Assembly (NCBI GenBank): GCA_031553035.1
Contig: JAVBLY010000009.1
Span: forward strand, 181,233 to 245,232
DNA: 64,000 bases
Direction of reading: 5' to 3'
Source of the DNA: JAVBLY01 sp031553035
GTDB lineage: Bacteria > Bacillota > Clostridia > Peptostreptococcales > Anaerovoracaceae
Position numbers and translations under genes: made by a program. The notes beneath the pieces are model-generated. The model ran no database searches. It was not told where the DNA came from and was given only the letters and a program-made list of their open reading frames with translations. Position 1 is the stretch's first letter. Every line of letters starts with the position of its first letter. Of the stretch, positions 17,740 to 27,118 are shown one piece after another.

Positions 17740-18765
17740 ATGAAGAAAATAAAAAAAATACTAATATTACTTTTATGCCTGATGCTGTCGATAATAGGTT
17801 TTACAGCATGCGGCAGTGATTCAGAGAGTAGTAGCGGTGAAGAACAAATCCTGATTAAATATGCAAATACCGATTCTGAGGAGAGAAGCCATACACAAGC
17901 AGCTTATTGGTTTGCTGATTATATGGATAAGGAAACGGATGGGAAAGTTAAAGTCGAAGTATATCCAAACGGACAATTAGGCGATGACACAGAGCTTATG
18001 AAAGCAATTTCCATGAATACAGTTCAGTTATATAACGGCAGCGGGAATATGTCAGTAGTTGCCGGTGATAAGATCAATGTTATGCAACTGCCGTTCGTAT
18101 ACGATTCTTATGATGATTGGCATACTGGAATGCTGGAAAAAGGAGGCATTGATATTGCACGTGAAGCAATAGATGGAAGTGGAATAGTTTTGCTCGATGT
18201 TGAGTATGAGGGTGCTAGAAATGTAATTAGTACAAAAAAGACATATGAGAGCATAAAAGATTTTTCCGGATTTAAAATAAGAGTTACGCCAACGGACCTC
18301 AACCTGAAAGTCTGGGAAGCGTTTGGTGCAAATCCAACACCCATATCATACGGTGAAGTCTATACAGCATTAACACAGGGAACAATTGATGGAGTTGATC
18401 ATGGCATAGGTGTTTTCCTCGATGCGAAGTTCTATGAGGCAGCGAAATATATAACTATGACAAATCATGTATACGGAACTGCCGATGTCATTACATCTCA
18501 AACCTTTCTTGACTCATTGCCGGAAGATATCAAACCAATATTTTTGGAAGGTGTAAAGCAGATGGCAGAAAAACAGAGAAATGAAGAGCATGAAAATGAA
18601 GCAGACTTTATCAAGCAGCTTGAAGATGCCGGCTGTACAGTTGTAGAAATATCCGATGATTTTAAAGAGGATATGAAAGATGCAACTAAGAGTGTGTATG
18701 ATTTTCAACGTGAGATATCCGGAGCGGATATGGTAGATAGATTTTTGGCAACAGGCGGAAATTAA
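17740..18765 (+). CDS. dctP: TRAP transporter substrate-binding lipoprotein (DctP)
   Basis: A 341-residue extracytoplasmic solute receptor. The ATG at 17740 follows AAAGG and gives a lipoprotein signal peptide ending LSIIGFTAC, with the lipid-modified Cys followed by a Ser/Glu-rich tether. The body has the DctP pattern: GKVKVEVYPNGQLGD, FSGFKIRVTPTDLNLKVWEAFGANPTPISYGEVYTALTQGTIDG. The Arg in KIRV normally bridges the carboxylate of the ligand, so the ligand is probably a carboxylic acid. It works with the DctQ and DctM subunits downstream, driven by Na+ in known systems. It is the first gene of a sigma-54-promoted operon. A strong hairpin follows the stop codon. Confidence 0.88.
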   Translation: MKKIKKILILLLCLMLSIIGFTACGSDSESSSGEEQILIKYANTDSEERSHTQAAYWFADYMDKETDGKVKVEVYPNGQLGDDTELMKAISMNTVQLYNGSGNMSVVAGDKINVMQLPFVYDSYDDWHTGMLEKGGIDIAREAIDGSGIVLLDVEYEGARNVISTKKTYESIKDFSGFKIRVTPTDLNLKVWEAFGANPTPISYGEVYTALTQGTIDGVDHGIGVFLDAKFYEAAKYITMTNHVYGTADVITSQTFLDSLPEDIKPIFLEGVKQMAEKQRNEEHENEADFIKQLEDAGCTVVEISDDFKEDMKDATKSVYDFQREISGADMVDRFLATGGN

Positions 18766-18776
18766 TAATTTCTGTG

Positions 18777-18810
18777 CAGGCATATATAACGATACTGTTA
18801 TGTATGCCTG
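18777..18810 (+). other. Intercistronic hairpin between dctP and dctQ
   Basis: A 14-pair stem is formed by CAGGCATATATAAC (18777-18790) and GTTATGTATGCCTG (18797-18810) around a six-base loop, with only one G-U pair. No T-run follows. It is likely to protect the upstream dctP message from 3' decay or to reduce read-through, giving more receptor than permease. Because it buries the ATG at 18800, it supports a later start for dctQ. Confidence 0.6.
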
Positions 18811-18832
18811 TATGTTATTGGAGGTTAATGTT

Positions 18833-19342
18833 TTGAAAAAATTTGAGAAACTATATAATCATATAGAAGAAGTCTTATTGGTTTTAATGTTTTTCACAAT
18901 GGTTGTTGTAATATTTATACAAGTAGTGATGCGCTATGTCTTCAATTCCTCATTGTCATGGTCAGACGAGTTGGGAAGATTCATATTTGTATGGTTATCA
19001 TGGATGGGTGTCAGCATTGGTCAAAGAGAAGGAGAGCATATAAAAATTACTATGCTGACTGATAAACTCCCGTTTAAAACAGCTCATTTTGTAAACATAT
19101 TAGCAGATTTAATTGTAATTGTAATATGTGCAGTTACTGCTTACTATACAGTCGTACTTGTGGATACAATATCTGGAGCAAAATATGTCAGCTTGCACAT
19201 CAGTTATGTGTGGGGTTACGCAGCTATTCCTGTCGGATGTACTTTGATGGGTCTCCGAACATGTAAATCTATGTATAACTCTATTAAGGAAATAAAAAAT
19301 GGACCTACCTTAAATAACGTAAATAACGGAGGTGTTGAGTAA
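18833..19342 (+). CDS. dctQ: TRAP transporter small permease (DctQ)
   Basis: A 169-residue small membrane subunit with four hydrophobic helices. VVMRYVFNSSLSWSDELGRFIFVWLSWMG carries the SxxWxxELxR-type family signature. I place the start at the TTG at 18833, eight bases after GGAGG. The ATG at 18800 would lie inside the intercistronic hairpin and has no ribosome binding site. The stop codon overlaps the start of dctM by one base, so the two are translationally coupled. DctQ pairs with DctM in the membrane; its exact contribution is not settled. Confidence 0.82.
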   Translation: MKKFEKLYNHIEEVLLVLMFFTMVVVIFIQVVMRYVFNSSLSWSDELGRFIFVWLSWMGVSIGQREGEHIKITMLTDKLPFKTAHFVNILADLIVIVICAVTAYYTVVLVDTISGAKYVSLHISYVWGYAAIPVGCTLMGLRTCKSMYNSIKEIKNGPTLNNVNNGGVE

Positions 19343-20643
19343 TGGAACTTGCTGTTCTTTTTATTATCCTTTTTGCAATGATATTTATGGGCGTACCTGT
19401 AGGATTTGCAATTGGTGGGGCAACTATGCTATGTATTGCCATATTCACGAATCTCGATATGGTGATATCCGCACAATACTGCTTTTCAGGTATTGATTCT
19501 TTTACTCTGCTTGCTGTACCTTTCTTTATTCTTGCCGGTGTTGTCATGTCTGCCGGAGGAATAGCCAGACGAATCGTCGACGTTGCATATAGTTTAGTTG
19601 GATTCATTACCGGTGGATTAGGAGCGGTCACCATTCTTGCCTGTATGTTTTTTGGAGCACTTTCAGGTTCCGGTATGGCGACAACCTCAGCAATTGGAAG
19701 TATGATGATCCCGGAAATGACAAAGAAAGATTATGATAAGGCATATGCAACAACACTGGTATGCTGCGGAGCTGTTGTAGGACCGATTATCCCTCCAAGT
19801 CTTTCTCTTGTTCTATACGGGAGCACGGCAAATGTTTCAATATCAAATCTTTTTATTGCAGGAATAATTCCCGGCATACTAATAGGACTTTTATTGATCA
19901 TGACTAACTATATCATATGTAAAAAGAAGGGTATGGGTAAAAAGGTTGTAAGAGATAAAAGTGTACCTGTAAATGTATTTTTTAAAAGCCGTGCTGTTGA
20001 ATTTGGTACTTCATTTAAAAATGGAATTTGGGCTTTACTCTCTCCGGTTATCATTCTCGGAGGAATTTATTTTGGTATCTTCACGCCAACCGAAGCCGCA
20101 TGTGTGTCGGTTGTCTATTCAATAATCGTAAGTACGTTTATATATAAAGAGATGTCGCTGAAAGGGCTTTACAAAGCATTTGTACAAGCCGCTATACTAA
20201 ATGGTATTACATCATTTTTATTGAGTTACTCTACCGTGTTTTCTACTTATTTAACTTATGCGAATATTCCGGGTATGATAGGAGATTTTCTTGAATCATT
20301 CACTGATAGTAAAATAGTATTTTTATTAATAGTAAATCTCATTCTGTTAATAATAGGTTGTTTTTTAGATACTATACCTGCCGTAATAATTATGACACCG
20401 ATATTATTCCCTTCAGCGATGGCTTACGGCATTGATCCTGTACAGTTCGGGATTATTATAGCTGTTAACCTGGCAATAGGATTATGCACTCCGCCATATG
20501 GATGTAACCTGTTTGTTGGTGTAGCAATAAGCGGAATCAAGATGGAAGCCATGTTTAAGTACATATTTCCATTATTGTTAACACTCATTTTTAGCTTATT
20601 GTTGATTACATTTATTCCTCAGTTGACTACGGCAATTGTGTAA
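19342..20643 (+). CDS. dctM: TRAP transporter large permease (DctM)
   Basis: A 433-residue membrane protein of about 12 helices that forms the ion-coupled transport channel. The visible DctM marks are FMGVPVGFAIGGATM at the N-terminus, FFGALSGSGMATTSAIGSMMIPEM, GAVVGPIIPPSLSLVLYGS and the C-terminal GCFLDTIPAVIIMTPILFP and GLCTPPYGCNLFVG. All key segments are present, so the transporter DctPQM appears complete. It follows dctQ with a one-base overlap and precedes a class III PLP gene by 71 bases in the same sigma-54 operon. Confidence 0.9.
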   Translation: MELAVLFIILFAMIFMGVPVGFAIGGATMLCIAIFTNLDMVISAQYCFSGIDSFTLLAVPFFILAGVVMSAGGIARRIVDVAYSLVGFITGGLGAVTILACMFFGALSGSGMATTSAIGSMMIPEMTKKDYDKAYATTLVCCGAVVGPIIPPSLSLVLYGSTANVSISNLFIAGIIPGILIGLLLIMTNYIICKKKGMGKKVVRDKSVPVNVFFKSRAVEFGTSFKNGIWALLSPVIILGGIYFGIFTPTEAACVSVVYSIIVSTFIYKEMSLKGLYKAFVQAAILNGITSFLLSYSTVFSTYLTYANIPGMIGDFLESFTDSKIVFLLIVNLILLIIGCFLDTIPAVIIMTPILFPSAMAYGIDPVQFGIIIAVNLAIGLCTPPYGCNLFVGVAISGIKMEAMFKYIFPLLLTLIFSLLLITFIPQLTTAIV

Positions 20644-20714
20644 CATATGGCTGGCTAAGGAACCCGTCAAGAAGCAAACAAAAAACTTAAAAATATGTAT
20701 TAAGGAGAATTAAA

Positions 20715-22022
20715 TTGAAATATACTACAACAAATTCAAAAAAATTATTTACTGATGCAAAAAAAAGTATGGTAAGTGGGGTTGCCAGTTCGTTGCATCA
20801 ATATGCATGGCAAGATTATCCGATCTATATCGAAAGTGGAAAAGGTTCAAAGATATATGACGCAGACGGGAATGAATATATTGATTATCTATTAGGGTTT
20901 GGTCCAGTTATTCTAGGGTATTCAAATGATAGCTTGACTAATGCTGTTATAGAGCAACTCGGTAAATCTTCACAGACAGCATCACCATCGCAATCATTGA
21001 TTGACCTATCAGATAAAATATGCACGATCATCCCTAGTGCAGAAAAGATCAGCACCTTTTTAAACTCAGGAACTGAAGCTGATCTTCATGGTATACGTTT
21101 AGCAAGAGCGTATACAGGAAAAACTAAAATAGTTAAATTTGAAGGGGGATATCATGGCTGGTCTGACGAACTAAAAGTCAGTGTTGAAGCTCAAGACGTC
21201 TCAAGCCTTGGTCCCCGCAATAAACCCTTTGTACTCAAACACTTTCCTGGGCAAAAGGATCCAGATGCGACTATCGTCGCTCCATTCAATGATCTGAACT
21301 TGCTTGAAGAGTTATTTAAAAAGCAAGGCAATGATATTGCAGCAGTAATATTGGAGCCGGTACTGTTCAATACCCACCCTGTATTTCCTCTCAGCGACTT
21401 TTTAGAAGGGCTAAGGGATCTGACCATTAAGTACGATATACTTTTGATCTTTGATGAAGTAATCACTGGTTTTAGATTTTCGCTTGGAGGCGCACAAGAA
21501 TACTTTAAAGTTACTCCTGATATATCTACATTTGCAAAAGCAATGGGCGGCGGATTCCCGATTTCGACTGTTGTCGGAAGGGAAGATATAGTAAAGTCTC
21601 TTACCGCCACAGCAGGTACATTTAATGGAAATCCAATAAGTGTTGCTGCTTCGCTCGCTACAATAAAGGAATTGGAAAAAGAAGGTAGATATTCATTACT
21701 GCAAAAAAAATCAGAAAAATTAGTTAGTGGCACAGTGGCTTTAGGTGAAAAATATGGGATAAAAATGTGGGGGAAAGCAGTTGGTGCAACTTGGTCCATA
21801 AACTTTGGCGTTGACAGGCCATTAGTTGATTTTCGTGATGGAATCACTAATATTGATATCGACACCTATCGTAAATTTGCCGAAGGATGTTTGGAACGCG
21901 GCGTACGTATAAATCCATGGAGAGGCCGAATGTATATGAGTACTGAACATTCTGAAGAGGATATCTCAAAAACAATTGATACTTTTGATGATGTACTTTC
22001 CGCAATATGTGACATAAAATGA
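20715..22022 (+). CDS. Class III aminotransferase, glutamate-1-semialdehyde aminomutase-like (copy 2)
   Basis: A 435-residue PLP enzyme starting at a TTG (20715) behind AAGGAG. The marks are LNSGTEADLHGIRLARAYTGK (about 116-136), GGYHGWSD, DEVITGFR with Asp247, and Schiff-base Lys275 in STFAKAMGGGFPIS. It is recognisably related to copy 1 (15.8-17.2 kb) but clearly diverged, so the two probably do different steps. Its stop codon overlaps the next gene (ATGA), which ties it to the VOC protein. Transamination or 1,2-amino shift on the imported compound is inferred from family and context, and the real substrate is unknown. Tetrapyrrole synthesis is unlikely for the same reason as copy 1. Confidence 0.82.
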   Translation: MKYTTTNSKKLFTDAKKSMVSGVASSLHQYAWQDYPIYIESGKGSKIYDADGNEYIDYLLGFGPVILGYSNDSLTNAVIEQLGKSSQTASPSQSLIDLSDKICTIIPSAEKISTFLNSGTEADLHGIRLARAYTGKTKIVKFEGGYHGWSDELKVSVEAQDVSSLGPRNKPFVLKHFPGQKDPDATIVAPFNDLNLLEELFKKQGNDIAAVILEPVLFNTHPVFPLSDFLEGLRDLTIKYDILLIFDEVITGFRFSLGGAQEYFKVTPDISTFAKAMGGGFPISTVVGREDIVKSLTATAGTFNGNPISVAASLATIKELEKEGRYSLLQKKSEKLVSGTVALGEKYGIKMWGKAVGATWSINFGVDRPLVDFRDGITNIDIDTYRKFAEGCLERGVRINPWRGRMYMSTEHSEEDISKTIDTFDDVLSAICDIK

Positions 22023-22540
22023 AAAAAGCAATAGAATACTTGTCAAATGAAGGATTTTTACCGAAGCTGGGTCATATCGGAATAGTGGCATCTGATATGG
22101 ATGCCGCTATCATCAGCCTTAATAGTATTTTTGATGTTGAAAAAGGCTCGCCTTATTATTTTATTCCGCAGAGGTGTTGGTCAAATGGCAACGAAATATA
22201 TGACTGCAAAATAGAAATATGCATGCTCCAATGGAATGAAATAAAGATAGAATTATTAGTGCCTGTTTCCGGCGATATCGAACATAAGAAATTTTTAGAA
22301 AAAAATGGAGCAGGCATACATCACTTAGCTTTTAATGTAGATGATTTTAATAAATATAAAGAAATTGTTATCGATAGAGCATATGATGTTATATTTGAAA
22401 CCGAAACTAATGATGAGAAAGGCTTTAGAAGATGCCTTTATGCAAGAATACCAGATCTGGAAATATTAATAGAGATATTGGAAAACATCCATGAGAAAGA
22501 TGATACGTTGCCTGTCAGAAGCTACGGAGGTAAAAAATGA
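22019..22540 (+). CDS. VOC-fold protein, methylmalonyl-CoA epimerase/glyoxalase-like
   Basis: A 173-residue vicinal-oxygen-chelate protein built of two beta-alpha-beta-beta-beta units. Likely metal ligands are His19 (LGHIGI), Glu78 (KIELL), His101/102 (GIHHLAFNV) and Glu152 in the last strand, the H-E-H-E layout of epimerases and glyoxalase-like enzymes. Such enzymes use a divalent metal to stabilise an enediolate, for example when racemising the carbon next to a thioester or carbonyl. Start and stop overlap both neighbours by four bases (ATGA), so it is made in step with two PLP enzymes. This argues for a role in the same pathway, perhaps epimerising an intermediate. No methylmalonyl-CoA mutase is nearby. 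Confidence 0.72.
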   Translation: MKKAIEYLSNEGFLPKLGHIGIVASDMDAAIISLNSIFDVEKGSPYYFIPQRCWSNGNEIYDCKIEICMLQWNEIKIELLVPVSGDIEHKKFLEKNGAGIHHLAFNVDDFNKYKEIVIDRAYDVIFETETNDEKGFRRCLYARIPDLEILIEILENIHEKDDTLPVRSYGGKK

Positions 22541-23841
22541 ACAATGAAATAAATTTATCAACAGATGAAATAATCAAGCGTCACAAAAATACAATGGCGC
22601 CTGCACAAGGTGTTTATCATGAAATTGCATTTGTGAATGGAGAGGGTTCTTTCTTATACGATTCTGAGGGGCGCGAATATATTGATATGACAGTTGGAAT
22701 CTGTACCGGACCAATTGGGCACAGACATCCTAAAGTGGTTGCCGCTATAAAAGATCAGGCTGACAAGCTTCTTCACGTATCAATGGTTGGGTACTATGAG
22801 GAGAATGTAAAACATGCTGAGTTAATCAAATCTATTGCGCCCGGATCATTAAAGGATGGTAAGGTGATTTTTCTCAATGGTGGCTCGGAAGGTAATGAAG
22901 CCGCATTAAAAATGGCAAGGAAAGTAACAAGACGACCAATTGTGATATCTTTTATGGGTGCGTTTCATGGGCGTCCTATGGGGGCATTATCCGTGACTGC
23001 AAGTAAAGCTTCTTATAAAAGTGGTTTGGGCGGATTGCTTGCAGGTGTTCATCATGCAGTTTATCCATATTGCTATCGATGTCCAATGGGACATGAATCA
23101 AAAGATACATGTAATCTGGCATGCACGAATATTATTCATAAACTGTTGAAACATGTTGTTCCGGAGGAAGATCTTGCAGCGATAATAATGGAGCCTATGG
23201 CAGGTGAAAATGGTTATATCGACCCTCCAAGTGAGTTTATTCAGGAACTGAGAAAAATATGCGATGGCACAGGAGCATTATTGATTGCAGATGAAGTTCA
23301 GACTGGCTTTGGCAGAACAGGCAAAATGTGGGGTTGTGATCATCATGATGTTGAACCTGATGTCCTGGTTTTCGGAAAAGCAGCAGGTGGGCAATTGCCA
23401 TTAGGGGGCTTTATTGGGAAGCGTGACATTGTAGACCAATGGGAATCGGGAAGTCATGGGTCAACCTATGGAGGCCACCAGCTGTCATGTAGAGCGGGAA
23501 CAGAAACGATAAAAATCATTTTAGATGAAAATCTTGTTGAAAATGCCAGCGAAATGGGATTATATATAAAAAACAAGATGAAAGATGCTATGAAAGAGAT
23601 TCCTTCGATCGGCGATGTCCGAGGATTGGGATTGATGGTTGGTATAGAACTGATTAAAGAAGACGGATCCTTTAACAAGGATCTTGTGATGAAAGTAATG
23701 GAGGAAGCAGGCAAAAGAGGAGTAATAGTAACAAACGTTGCTGATTCAACTATTAGATTATGCCCACCATTAAATATAAATAAAGATACGGTTAATAGAG
23801 CGCTGGATGTACTGATATCGACTATAAAAGATTTTTCTTAG
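22537..23841 (+). CDS. Class III aminotransferase, 4-aminobutyrate/omega-amino acid type
   Basis: A 434-residue PLP transaminase of the GabT/AGXT2 branch. The visible features are FLNGGSEGNEAALKMARKVT (112-131), GAFHGRPMGALSVTASK, DEVQTGFGRTGKMWG with Asp252, and the PLP lysine Lys281 in VLVFGKAAGGQLPLGG. A Cys cluster, C179-x2-C182 and C192-x3-C196, forms an insert known from this branch that may bind metal. Members move the amino group of beta-, gamma- or other omega-amino acids to a keto acid. Its start overlaps the VOC gene (ATGA). Three class III PLP enzymes in one regulatory unit suggest a substrate with more than one nitrogen, or successive amino transfers. Confidence 0.83.
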   Translation: MNNEINLSTDEIIKRHKNTMAPAQGVYHEIAFVNGEGSFLYDSEGREYIDMTVGICTGPIGHRHPKVVAAIKDQADKLLHVSMVGYYEENVKHAELIKSIAPGSLKDGKVIFLNGGSEGNEAALKMARKVTRRPIVISFMGAFHGRPMGALSVTASKASYKSGLGGLLAGVHHAVYPYCYRCPMGHESKDTCNLACTNIIHKLLKHVVPEEDLAAIIMEPMAGENGYIDPPSEFIQELRKICDGTGALLIADEVQTGFGRTGKMWGCDHHDVEPDVLVFGKAAGGQLPLGGFIGKRDIVDQWESGSHGSTYGGHQLSCRAGTETIKIILDENLVENASEMGLYIKNKMKDAMKEIPSIGDVRGLGLMVGIELIKEDGSFNKDLVMKVMEEAGKRGVIVTNVADSTIRLCPPLNINKDTVNRALDVLISTIKDFS

Positions 23842-23874
23842 AAGTACTATTTAGTTTATTTAAGGAGAAAGAAT

Positions 23875-24891
23875 ATGTTGGCATTGGTTAAAGAACAACC
23901 TGGAGAAGGTATTTCTATTCATGACGTTGCTATTCCAACATGTAATGATAATGAAGTTCTTATTAAAGTAGATTCAGTGGGAATATGCGGGTCAGATATT
24001 CCCATTCTCAATGGAGTAAGGACGGTCCCTTATCCTTTTATTCCAGGACATGAATTTGCCGGTTCAATAGTAGATTTGGGCAATGATGTTACTTCATGGC
24101 AAAATGGTGACAGAGTAACATCTTCGGTGGTCCAAAATTGCTTGAAATGTGAATTCTGCCGTAATGGATTGGAAGAGCTGTGTGATGAGCTTTTGGAAAC
24201 AGGAATTCATGTAAATGGTGCTTTCGCCGAGTATGTAAAAGTTCCTGATAATACATTACATAAAATACCTGACGGGATGTCTTTTCTGGAAGCAGCATCA
24301 ATTGACCCTTTAGCATCAGCATATCATGTGGTAAATAAAATAAATATTGATGTGAATGATAACGTTGCAATAATTGGTCCGGGACCCATCGGTCTATTAT
24401 CACTTCAATTAGCTAAACTAAAGGGAGCCAACAAAGTTGTTATGATCGGGACCAGGGAAGAAAGACTGCAAATTGCTGAAGAGCTGGGTGCTGATGTAAT
24501 AATAAACAACAAAAACAACGAGAATCTATATCAGTTGGTTCATGATAAAACGGATGGGTTTTATCCAAATAAAATAATTGAGGCATCAGGAAACTCATTG
24601 GCGATAAATGAAGGCATTTCAATACTTGAAAAAAATGGGGTGTTGGCATTAGAAGGAATTTATTCTGATAGCACATTTGTTAATTTTATCGATATAGTCC
24701 GCAAAGAATTAAAAATTACCGGCAGCATAGGTTACACATATAATGAATTTGCAATATGCATGGATTTGCTGAATGAGAAAAAGATTAAAATCGATCCAAT
24801 AATATCACATGAACTTTTATTAAGCGAGGCTGAACATGCCTTGGATCTTTTAAACAATGGTAAAGCGCTAAAAGTGATTTTGCATCCATAA
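23875..24891 (+). CDS. Zinc-dependent medium-chain dehydrogenase
   Basis: A 338-residue NAD(P)-dependent alcohol dehydrogenase of the sorbitol/threonine/galactitol-phosphate dehydrogenase branch. Catalytic zinc ligands are Cys38 (GICGSD), His59 and Glu60 (PGHEF). Structural zinc cysteines are C89, C92, C95 and C103 (CLKCEFCRNGLEELC). The Rossmann motif GPGPIGLLSLQLAK lies at about residue 167-180. It oxidises a secondary alcohol to a ketone or the reverse. AAGGAG precedes the ATG. It is the last gene of the TRAP operon and converges on the activator gene. With a thiamine-dependent dehydrogenase complex nearby it might produce the alpha-keto or alpha-ketol substrate of that complex, which is an inference. 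Confidence 0.83.
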   Translation: MLALVKEQPGEGISIHDVAIPTCNDNEVLIKVDSVGICGSDIPILNGVRTVPYPFIPGHEFAGSIVDLGNDVTSWQNGDRVTSSVVQNCLKCEFCRNGLEELCDELLETGIHVNGAFAEYVKVPDNTLHKIPDGMSFLEAASIDPLASAYHVVNKINIDVNDNVAIIGPGPIGLLSLQLAKLKGANKVVMIGTREERLQIAEELGADVIINNKNNENLYQLVHDKTDGFYPNKIIEASGNSLAINEGISILEKNGVLALEGIYSDSTFVNFIDIVRKELKITGSIGYTYNEFAICMDLLNEKKIKIDPIISHELLLSEAEHALDLLNNGKALKVILHP

Positions 24892-24903
24892 GCTAAGTTT
24901 TCA

Positions 24904-26916
24904 TTATCTATAGTCTTCTGGATTTATATTGTATTTATCAATCCTGCGATATAGTGTTCTTCTGCTCATACCAAGTATACGAGCAGTTTTTATCATGTTT
25001 CCTGAAGTGGTTTTTATCGCATTTATTATTGTTTCTTCCTCGTTGGCACCTTCGTAAGGGATGCTGTTTTCATCACCGATCGATTTATCTTCCTTATTTG
25101 ATAAATTCAAATCGTTTCTTCCGATCCTGTTTACAAAATGCTCTTTAGTTATTAAATCATCGCCGGCTACAGTCACAGCCCTTTGGATTGCACCTTCCAA
25201 TTCCCTTATATTGCCCGGCCAATCATAGTTTTTTATATAATCGAGAGCATCATTCGAAAAAACAAAATTAGAGTCCAAATTATTATTCATTTTTTGTAAG
25301 AAATAATCGGCGAGCATATAGATATCTTTATTGCGGTCTCTTAGCGATGGCAACTGGATTCCTATAATGTTCAGCCTATAGAATAAGTCTTCTCTAAAGG
25401 TACTATCCTTTATCATGCAATAAAGGTTTCTATTTGTTGCAGATATGATACGTACATTTATTCTTTTGGGATATTTCCCGCCGATTCGAATTATTTCTTT
25501 ATTTTGCAGTACTCGTAGTAGAATAGCTTGAACATTTAACGGCATATCTCCGATTTCATCCAAAAAGATCGTTCCGTTATCCGCAAGCTCAAACTTGCCT
25601 GGATTGCCATCTTTATTCGCACCTGTAAACGCACCTTTTTCATATCCAAATAGTTCACTTTCTATCAAGTTATTAGGGATCGCTCCGCAGTTTACCGCAA
25701 CAAACGGTCCATTCCTAAATTCACTTTCATTATGTATGGACTGTGCAAACAACTCTTTTCCGGTTCCGCTTTCACCTTGTATCAAAATATTTGCATCGGT
25801 TTTAGCTGCTTTCTTACTTAACTCAATAGTATCTTTTATAGAGACATCCTGCCCAATAATCGATTCAAATGTGAATTTTGAATTGAAACCGCTGATTTTG
25901 TTAACAAGCTTATGCAGTTCTTCTGTTACGCGAAGCCGTAATAATGTACCAAACCTTGTTCCATCAGGGTTATTGACAAAAATCATGGATGCATCAATAC
26001 GAATTGGGATTGATTTTATTCCTGAATAATATATATCGACTTCTTTATTATAAAACTCATTTTCTTCGGAAAAAAAGTTTGTGTGATGTTTTTTGCTTTC
26101 AAAGAGAAGTTTTTCATGTATATTTTTTAACATGAGATTCTCTCTGTCCATCTTCAGAATATTGAGTGCTGCTTTGTTTATTTGAACGACAGTATCATTA
26201 TTGTTCAGTAGTATCAGCCCCGTAGGTACTGCTTCAATAATACTGTTTCTCTGAGCACTTATTTCTTTGATTTGCCGATTTGCTGTTTTAATACGTAATT
26301 CTTTTTCGATGCTGTCAACAGCACTGGTAACTAAACCCAGAGTATGCGGGTGGACCTCACTCCATTTACCTGTTAAATTGAGGCATCCGATCACATTTTT
26401 ATTTTCATCTAAAATCGGTGCGCCGCTGCATGAATAATCCTGATGTGCCTGTACATAATGTTCTCCTCTCCACACTTGGATCGAACGCTTTAAAGCAATG
26501 GAGGTTCCTATGGCATTTGTGCCTGCATAGCGTTCACTTCTGTTAGCACCTTCAACTAACAAAGTATTTTTTTCGCCCCATTCAATTATGTCCAAATCCC
26601 CAACAATATACAGGATGTATCCGTCTTTATCTGTAAGCATTATATAAAATCCGGAACCCTTAACGATGTTATAAATATTATTCATATACGGTTTAACAGT
26701 ATTTATTAATTCTTTGTTTTCTTCTTTTTTTTCTTCAAGAGCATGAGGGGGTAGAATATTCTTTTTCATGTGGTATGGGTCAACTAAGAATTCATTTGAC
26801 CTGACCCAGGAGTCAAAAATTTCCGGTCTTATGAATGAATGATTGTATGTTTCATTTTTAACCTGCTTTTCCCATGCATCAATAATTTTTTCATTGTATG
26901 CTTCTGTGTAAAACAT
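24904..26916 (-). CDS. Sigma-54-dependent transcriptional activator, AcoR-like
   Basis: A 670-residue enhancer-binding protein. Residues 1-200 form an AcoR-type sensory region with a GAF-like domain (EGANRSERYAGTNAIGTSIA). A PAS domain follows at about 220-335. The AAA+ domain (about 350-580) has Walker A GESGTGKE at 381-388, the sigma-54-contacting loop GAFTGA at 428-433 and Walker B TIFLDEIGDM. A Fis-type helix-turn-helix ends the chain (GNMIKTARILGMSRRTLYRR). There is no phosphoreceiver domain, so a small molecule, perhaps the pathway substrate, is the likely signal. It lies between the two operons it probably controls and is divergent from the dehydrogenase complex genes. Confidence 0.92.
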   Translation of the reverse strand: MFYTEAYNEKIIDAWEKQVKNETYNHSFIRPEIFDSWVRSNEFLVDPYHMKKNILPPHALEEKKEENKELINTVKPYMNNIYNIVKGSGFYIMLTDKDGYILYIVGDLDIIEWGEKNTLLVEGANRSERYAGTNAIGTSIALKRSIQVWRGEHYVQAHQDYSCSGAPILDENKNVIGCLNLTGKWSEVHPHTLGLVTSAVDSIEKELRIKTANRQIKEISAQRNSIIEAVPTGLILLNNNDTVVQINKAALNILKMDRENLMLKNIHEKLLFESKKHHTNFFSEENEFYNKEVDIYYSGIKSIPIRIDASMIFVNNPDGTRFGTLLRLRVTEELHKLVNKISGFNSKFTFESIIGQDVSIKDTIELSKKAAKTDANILIQGESGTGKELFAQSIHNESEFRNGPFVAVNCGAIPNNLIESELFGYEKGAFTGANKDGNPGKFELADNGTIFLDEIGDMPLNVQAILLRVLQNKEIIRIGGKYPKRINVRIISATNRNLYCMIKDSTFREDLFYRLNIIGIQLPSLRDRNKDIYMLADYFLQKMNNNLDSNFVFSNDALDYIKNYDWPGNIRELEGAIQRAVTVAGDDLITKEHFVNRIGRNDLNLSNKEDKSIGDENSIPYEGANEEETIINAIKTTSGNMIKTARILGMSRRTLYRRIDKYNINPEDYR

Positions 26917-26967
26917 AATGCCCTCCCTAGACCTAATGACATGCCAATCTATTTAAAGTGTACCGAA

Positions 26968-27035
26968 TGTGCCGCACATTGTGTCTGGCACATTCATATG
27001 TGACATTATACCAAAAAAATAATAATGTGGCACAC
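26968..27035. promoter_or_regulatory. Putative activator binding sites upstream of the dehydrogenase operon
   Basis: TGTGCCGCACA (26968-26978), TGTGTCTGGCACA (26980-26992) and TGTGGCACAC (27026-27035) are palindrome-like elements built from the same TGTGCC/GGCACA half-sites as the cluster at 17310-17366. They lie roughly 85-155 bases upstream of the -24/-12 promoter at 27119-27135, and also just in front of the activator gene, which may therefore regulate itself. Confidence 0.6.
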
Positions 27036-27118
27036 TTTTTTTACGCCGTTTTCTATATACGTTATATAAATCTTTGAATATATAACGATTTGATACGGTT
27101 TTTGTCTTGTCAGGATAC

